From Spirodela intermedia (taxonomy: Eukaryota; Streptophyta; Magnoliopsida; Alismatales; Araceae), in contig LR746268.1 of NCBI GenBank assembly GCA_902729315.2, forward strand, positions 7,361,501 through 7,425,500: a stretch of 64,000 nt of DNA. Reading direction: 5' to 3'. A model generated the notes under the pieces. It was not told where the DNA came from and made no database searches. It saw only the letters and a program-made list of their open reading frames with translations. The translations under genes and the position numbers were made by a program. Below, piece by piece: positions 60,420-64,000 of the stretch. How positions within the stretch are numbered: position 1 is the stretch's first letter; the number at the start of each line of letters is the position of its first letter.

Positions 60420-62453
60420 ATGGCAAGGAGATTCTGTGCGCCGGCTGGTCTTCTTCTACCTTTCGACTCCTCCACGGTCTTCGCGAACCTCCTGCGGAGC
60501 TGCACCGAATTCGACTCGCTCCATGGGGTGCGGCGAGTGCACGCCCTTCTCCTCCAGACGGAGTTCTCGACGGAGACCTTCATCCTCAACCGTCTCGTGG
60601 ATAGTTATGCGAGGTGTGGGTCGGTGGACGATGCGAGGAAGCTCTTCGACAGAGTGCCCCACAGGAACGTCTTCAGCTGGAACGCAATGATCTCTGCGTA
60701 TGCCCGGATGGGCTGCCTCGAGGAGGCGGAAAAGCTGTTCGGGGAAATGCCCGCCAGGGACCAGTGCTCCTGGAACTCGATGGTGTCGGGGCTCGCCCAG
60801 CACGGGCTTCTGGAGGAGGCCCTCGTCTGCTTCAGCGGGATGCACGCCGACGACTTCGTTCTCAACGCCTACTCCTTCTCGAGCGCTCTCAGCGCTTGCG
60901 GGGGGCTGAAAGACTGTGCAACGGGCATGCAGATCCACGCCTCCATCTCCAAATCCCCGCTCGTGTTCGATGTCTTCATGGGGAGCGCTCTCGTGGACAT
61001 GTACGCCAAGTGTGGGAAGCCGCCCGAGGCGCGCAGGGTGTTCGACAGCATGCCCGATAGGAATGTGGTCTCGTGGAATAGCCTGATAACGTGCTATGAG
61101 CAGAACGGCCCGGTGAACGAGGCCCTGGAGATGTTCCGCAGGATGATGGAGTGCGAGGTGGAGCCAGACGAGGTCACATTCGCCAGTGTGGCGAGCGCCT
61201 GCGCCACCTTGCTCGCTATCAGAGAAGGGCTACAGATTCATTCAAGAACAGTAAAAAATGAGAAGCTTCGGGGGGATCTTGTTCTGGGCAACGCACTGGT
61301 GGACATGTACGCGAAATGTGGCCGCGTGAGAGAGGCGCGCTACATGTTCGACGGAATGGCTGTGAGAAACGTCATCTCTGTAACTTCCATGCTCAGCGGG
61401 TACGCCAGGTCGGCGAGCGTGGAGGCCGCTCGGTCCATGTTCACGCGGATGACCGAGAGAAACATCGTGGCTTGGAACGCCCTGATCGCGGGCTACACGC
61501 AGAACGAGGAGAACGAAGAGGCCCTGAAGTTGTTCCGCCAGTTGAAGAGGGAGGCCTTCTGGCCGACTCCCTACACCCTGGGGAACATCCTCAGTGCGTG
61601 CGCCAACCTCGCGAATCTGCCCCTGGGCCAGCAATCCCACGCCCACGTTCTGAAACACGGCTTCGGTTCTGAGCCAGCACCGGAGTCGATCACCTTCGTG
61701 GGGAACTCCCTCATCGACCTGTACTTCAAATGCGGGGCGCCGGCGGAGGCGATGAGGGTCTTCGCGACGATGCCGGCGAGGGACCGCGTCTCCTGGAACG
61801 CCATGATCGTCGGGCTCGCGCAGAACGGGCGCGCCGAGCAGGCGCTTGCTCTCTTCTCGGATATGGCCGGCGGGGGCGAGAAGCCCGACCATGTGACGAT
61901 GATAGGCGTGCTCTGCGCCTGCAGCCACGCCGGCCTGGTCGAAGAGGGCAAGCGGTGCTTCATGTCGATGAGCGAGCAGCATGGGCTAAGCCCCGCACGG
62001 GACCATTACACCTGCATGGTGGACCTTCTGGGCCGCGCCGGCCGCCTCCGGGAAGCGGCGGCGCTGGTGGCGGAGATGCCAATGGAGCCCGATTCGGTCC
62101 TTCTGGGCTCCCTCCTAGCGGCCTGCAGGACCCACGGGGAGGTTGATTTGGGGGAGTGGGCGGCGATGAGGCTGCTCGAGCTGGATAAGGGAAGCTCAGG
62201 GCCATACGTGCTCCTCTCCAACATGTACACGGAGGTGGGGAGATGGGAGGACGCACTGCGGGTGAGGAAGATGATGAAACGGAGGGGCGTGGCGAAGCAG
62301 CCGGGTTGCAGCTGGATCGGGATGGAGGAGGGGAAGGTGCACGTGTTCATGGCAAGGGACAGGGGTCACCCCAGAAGGAAGGAAATTTACAGAGTTCTTA
62401 AAGCTCTCAGACTGCATATGAGGATAATAGATCCGTACAGTGATGAAAGATGA
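60420..62453 (+). CDS. SLO2: Pentatricopeptide repeat protein SLO2-like (At2g13600), PLS-E+ class
   Basis: Intronless, 677 residues, starting 301 bases after the previous PPR gene on the same strand. Repeats follow P-L-S order, with LVDSYARCGSVDDARKLFDRVPHRN, SWNSMVSGLAQHGLLEEAL, GSALVDMYAKCG and WNALIAGYTQNEENEEAL. The C-terminus has the E/E+ blocks DHYTCMVDLLGRAGRLREA, YVLLSNMYTEVGRWEDALRVR and KQPGCSWIGMEEGKVHVFM, and lacks the DYW deaminase. It follows Arabidopsis At2g13600 (SLO2) throughout. SLO2 is a mitochondrial editing factor whose loss slows growth and affects complex I. PLS-E+ proteins recruit a separate DYW-type deaminase. The N-terminus (MARRFCAPAGLLLPF) is short and basic, weakly presequence-like. 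The ATG at 60420 is the first in frame; ATGs at 60412 and 60415 are out of frame and may act as upstream starts. Confidence 0.94.
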   Translation: MARRFCAPAGLLLPFDSSTVFANLLRSCTEFDSLHGVRRVHALLLQTEFSTETFILNRLVDSYARCGSVDDARKLFDRVPHRNVFSWNAMISAYARMGCLEEAEKLFGEMPARDQCSWNSMVSGLAQHGLLEEALVCFSGMHADDFVLNAYSFSSALSACGGLKDCATGMQIHASISKSPLVFDVFMGSALVDMYAKCGKPPEARRVFDSMPDRNVVSWNSLITCYEQNGPVNEALEMFRRMMECEVEPDEVTFASVASACATLLAIREGLQIHSRTVKNEKLRGDLVLGNALVDMYAKCGRVREARYMFDGMAVRNVISVTSMLSGYARSASVEAARSMFTRMTERNIVAWNALIAGYTQNEENEEALKLFRQLKREAFWPTPYTLGNILSACANLANLPLGQQSHAHVLKHGFGSEPAPESITFVGNSLIDLYFKCGAPAEAMRVFATMPARDRVSWNAMIVGLAQNGRAEQALALFSDMAGGGEKPDHVTMIGVLCACSHAGLVEEGKRCFMSMSEQHGLSPARDHYTCMVDLLGRAGRLREAAALVAEMPMEPDSVLLGSLLAACRTHGEVDLGEWAAMRLLELDKGSSGPYVLLSNMYTEVGRWEDALRVRKMMKRRGVAKQPGCSWIGMEEGKVHVFMARDRGHPRRKEIYRVLKALRLHMRIIDPYSDER

Positions 62454-62472
62454 CACACTCTTCGCCCCTATA

Positions 62473-62504
<32 letters not shown>

Positions 62505-63339
62505 ATATATATACCCAATTCCTCAGTCCTGTTGATCTTCTGTTGGTCGACGACCATTCCAAAAATGGAAAACTCACTTGGCTCTGAGCCACTAAACTTG
62601 CGTCATGTACCCGTCAAACAAGGACGGAAAACTATGAAAATATATCATCTCCACAAAGGAAATCACCATAATCGTGCCTTATTGACATTATCTATCATCA
62701 AGAACTGTACATTATACAGCATATATCTGCCCATTCCATCCAACATTAAGCCAATCCCGCATGACTGTAATCATTAAGATGTGTTGTTTGGTAAACATAA
62801 CTAAGAAAAAGGACCTCTGTACGGTTATAAACATTTTCTGCCACTCTTAAAAAAATGGTGATTATAAACATTTTATATGGCTTTATCAGGATCTTTGAGC
62901 GTTTGAAATATTCCAAATTCTGAGATTTCAACGCTTTGTTTGATGCCACTCATGTGTTCAACGAAAGAGAGTTTTACCAAACCAACTGGCCCTACGATCA
63001 TTACTGGTAACTCATGACTGAGGAAAATCATCATTATGTTAATGATGGTTTGTTATTTACATAATGTCATTTCCTTAAACATGAACAAGAAGATGACTGT
63101 AGCACCCGCAGACTAGATTTGGTACAAAAGCATGCTGTGTATGCCGAAGTACAGGCATAAAATCTAATAACAGGAGCCAAGTCTAGAATACAGAAGATAA
63201 CAAACTATCCGTGGCAACATAAAATGCTATTTGCCGGTAAAAAACTACGATTCTTATTCATAATTGGACGGCATATCCCTCGCTAGAATCACTATGAAAA
63301 ATTGGCTTAATGATCTGTACAGCATTGTAGGCATACCAG
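62454..63339. other. 3' flank of the SLO2-like gene and intergenic DNA
   Basis: Begins with a compound (CT)n(ATCT)n(AT)n microsatellite at about 62474-62511. The rest is AT-rich without a recognisable gene; it is shared with the 3' flank of the candidate minus-strand gene ending at 63340. Confidence 0.5.
62474..62511. repeat. Compound microsatellite (CT)n(ATCT)n(AT)n
   Basis: Three neighbouring simple repeats grade into each other just after the SLO2-like stop codon, probably in its 3'UTR. Confidence 0.9.
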
Positions 63340-64000
63340 TCAGCTATCATCAATATCGTCACAGTCTAGCAAGAGAGCACCTCGCACTTTGGCCCTGTAA
63401 AAGAAACGTCAAGAGCAGAATATGTAGCCCAGTCAATAAAATAAAAGAAAATGATAAAGAATATAATAGAAACATAGAACATTGGACCAGCAACCGTGTT
63501 AGATAAACATGGCTACCTGCGATGTGCGGGGGCAGCTCGTTGACTCATCTTCGTTGATGGAGAATCTCTCTCAATGAGTCTTTCTGCATTGGTGAAATCA
63601 TATAGTCAAAGAGTTTTCTAAAAAAAGAAATCCTCAGTCGTAGGAAACGGCATGTCTAATAATGAAGGATCTAGCTTTGATTTAAAGATAAGGAAAGCAG
63701 TACAACAAATGAAAAGAAAGATACGACCAGGAGACTAACAGATGAAGCAAGGACAGCCTTCTGGTGTACATCTTTGAGGGCTCTGTTAATGGGCCGCTGT
63801 GTGTACAGTTTCATTTTTAACCTCCTAATGATCCATGGTGCCTACAACTTTCTATGAGCAACGTTCCAATGTCATCGGTTTGATTTGATAAGATGTATAC
63901 CTTCTTTTCGTTTTCCATCATCAGTGAAACTTTGAAAGGACTGCTTTTCTGAGAAGAAAAGTTTTATGAGGCGTCCAATTCTTCAAAAGGGTTACACCGA
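63340..64000 (-). CDS. Possible 3' end of an unidentified multi-exon gene (partial)
   Basis: The two most 3' exon candidates on the minus strand are phase-consistent: 63583-63517 and 63394-63340. They encode ERLIERDSPSTKMSQRAAPAHRR and then AKVRGALLLDCDDIDDS with a stop. Splice signals are good (TGCAG acceptor, CGCAG|GTAGCC donor, TTACAG acceptor). Further upstream, pieces reading RPINRALKDVHQKAVLASS (about 63809-63750) and KSSPFKVSLMMENEKK (about 63950-63903) also have acceptor and donor consensus, but I could not join them in frame to 63583. I do not recognise the family. The hydrophilic, charged tail suggests a soluble or nuclear protein, but this is a guess. The gene continues past the window. 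Confidence 0.4.

Overview
The window is a stretch of flowering-plant nuclear DNA. Multi-exon genes have GT-AG introns, and there are chloroplast and mitochondrial targeting peptides, plant-only families (photosystem I subunit N, NAC factor, U-box/ARM ligase, PLS-type PPR proteins), (GA/CT)n microsatellites and a decayed Ty1/copia retrotransposon. Exons are GC-rich, especially first exons, and the retroelement region is very AT-rich. This fits a monocot, magnoliid or other early-diverging angiosperm, but the sequence alone does not fix the lineage. There are no prokaryotic features, CRISPR arrays or convincing tRNA/rRNA genes.

Layout. 1-256 (+): 3' end of a carboxyphosphonoenolpyruvate mutase-like gene with a one-base frameshift. 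727-1403 (+): PSAN. 2006-4675 (-): polygalacturonase-like GH28 gene, 5 exons. 6108-7106 (+): single-exon multi-pass membrane protein of unknown function. 8219-13162 (+): RABC1 small GTPase, 6 exons with long introns. 14808 to about 20250 (-): decayed Ty1/copia element. 21015-25942 (+): DEAD-box helicase RH29/DBP10 type, 11 exons. 26932-28143 (-): U-box/ARM E3 ligase. 28.3-32.7 kb: gene-free, CT-rich. 32753-36458 (+): DnaJ/DnaJ-X cochaperone, 10 exons, with a probable GC-AG intron and an LTR relic in intron 4. 37011-39126 (-): four-ACT-domain ACR protein, 7 exons. 39.1-45.8 kb: no confident gene. 45766-47923 (-): branched-chain 2-oxoacid dehydrogenase E1-alpha, 9 exons. 48878-49700 (-): XND1/NAC104-like NAC factor. 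49.7-52.3 kb: nothing recognised. 52281 to about 56160 (-): HDA14-type histone deacetylase, first exon unresolved. 58064-60118 and 60420-62453 (+): two intronless PPR genes in tandem (At1g77010-like and SLO2/At2g13600-like), separated by a 301-bp spacer with seven TGGGCY (Site II) motifs. 63340-64000 (-): probable 3' end of a gene that runs off the window.

The genes are unrelated housekeeping and regulatory genes, not a pathway cluster. The useful large-scale signal is conserved order: the CPEP-mutase, RH29, DnaJ, ACR and PPR genes match, from memory, Arabidopsis loci At1g77060, At1g77030, At1g77020, At1g76990 and At1g77010, so the window looks like an expanded version of that ancestral block. 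Exon boundaries were read by hand from splice consensus, reading-frame continuity and family knowledge. Each exon chain given here is phase-consistent. No alignment or database search was run. I found no convincing undescribed biological system.
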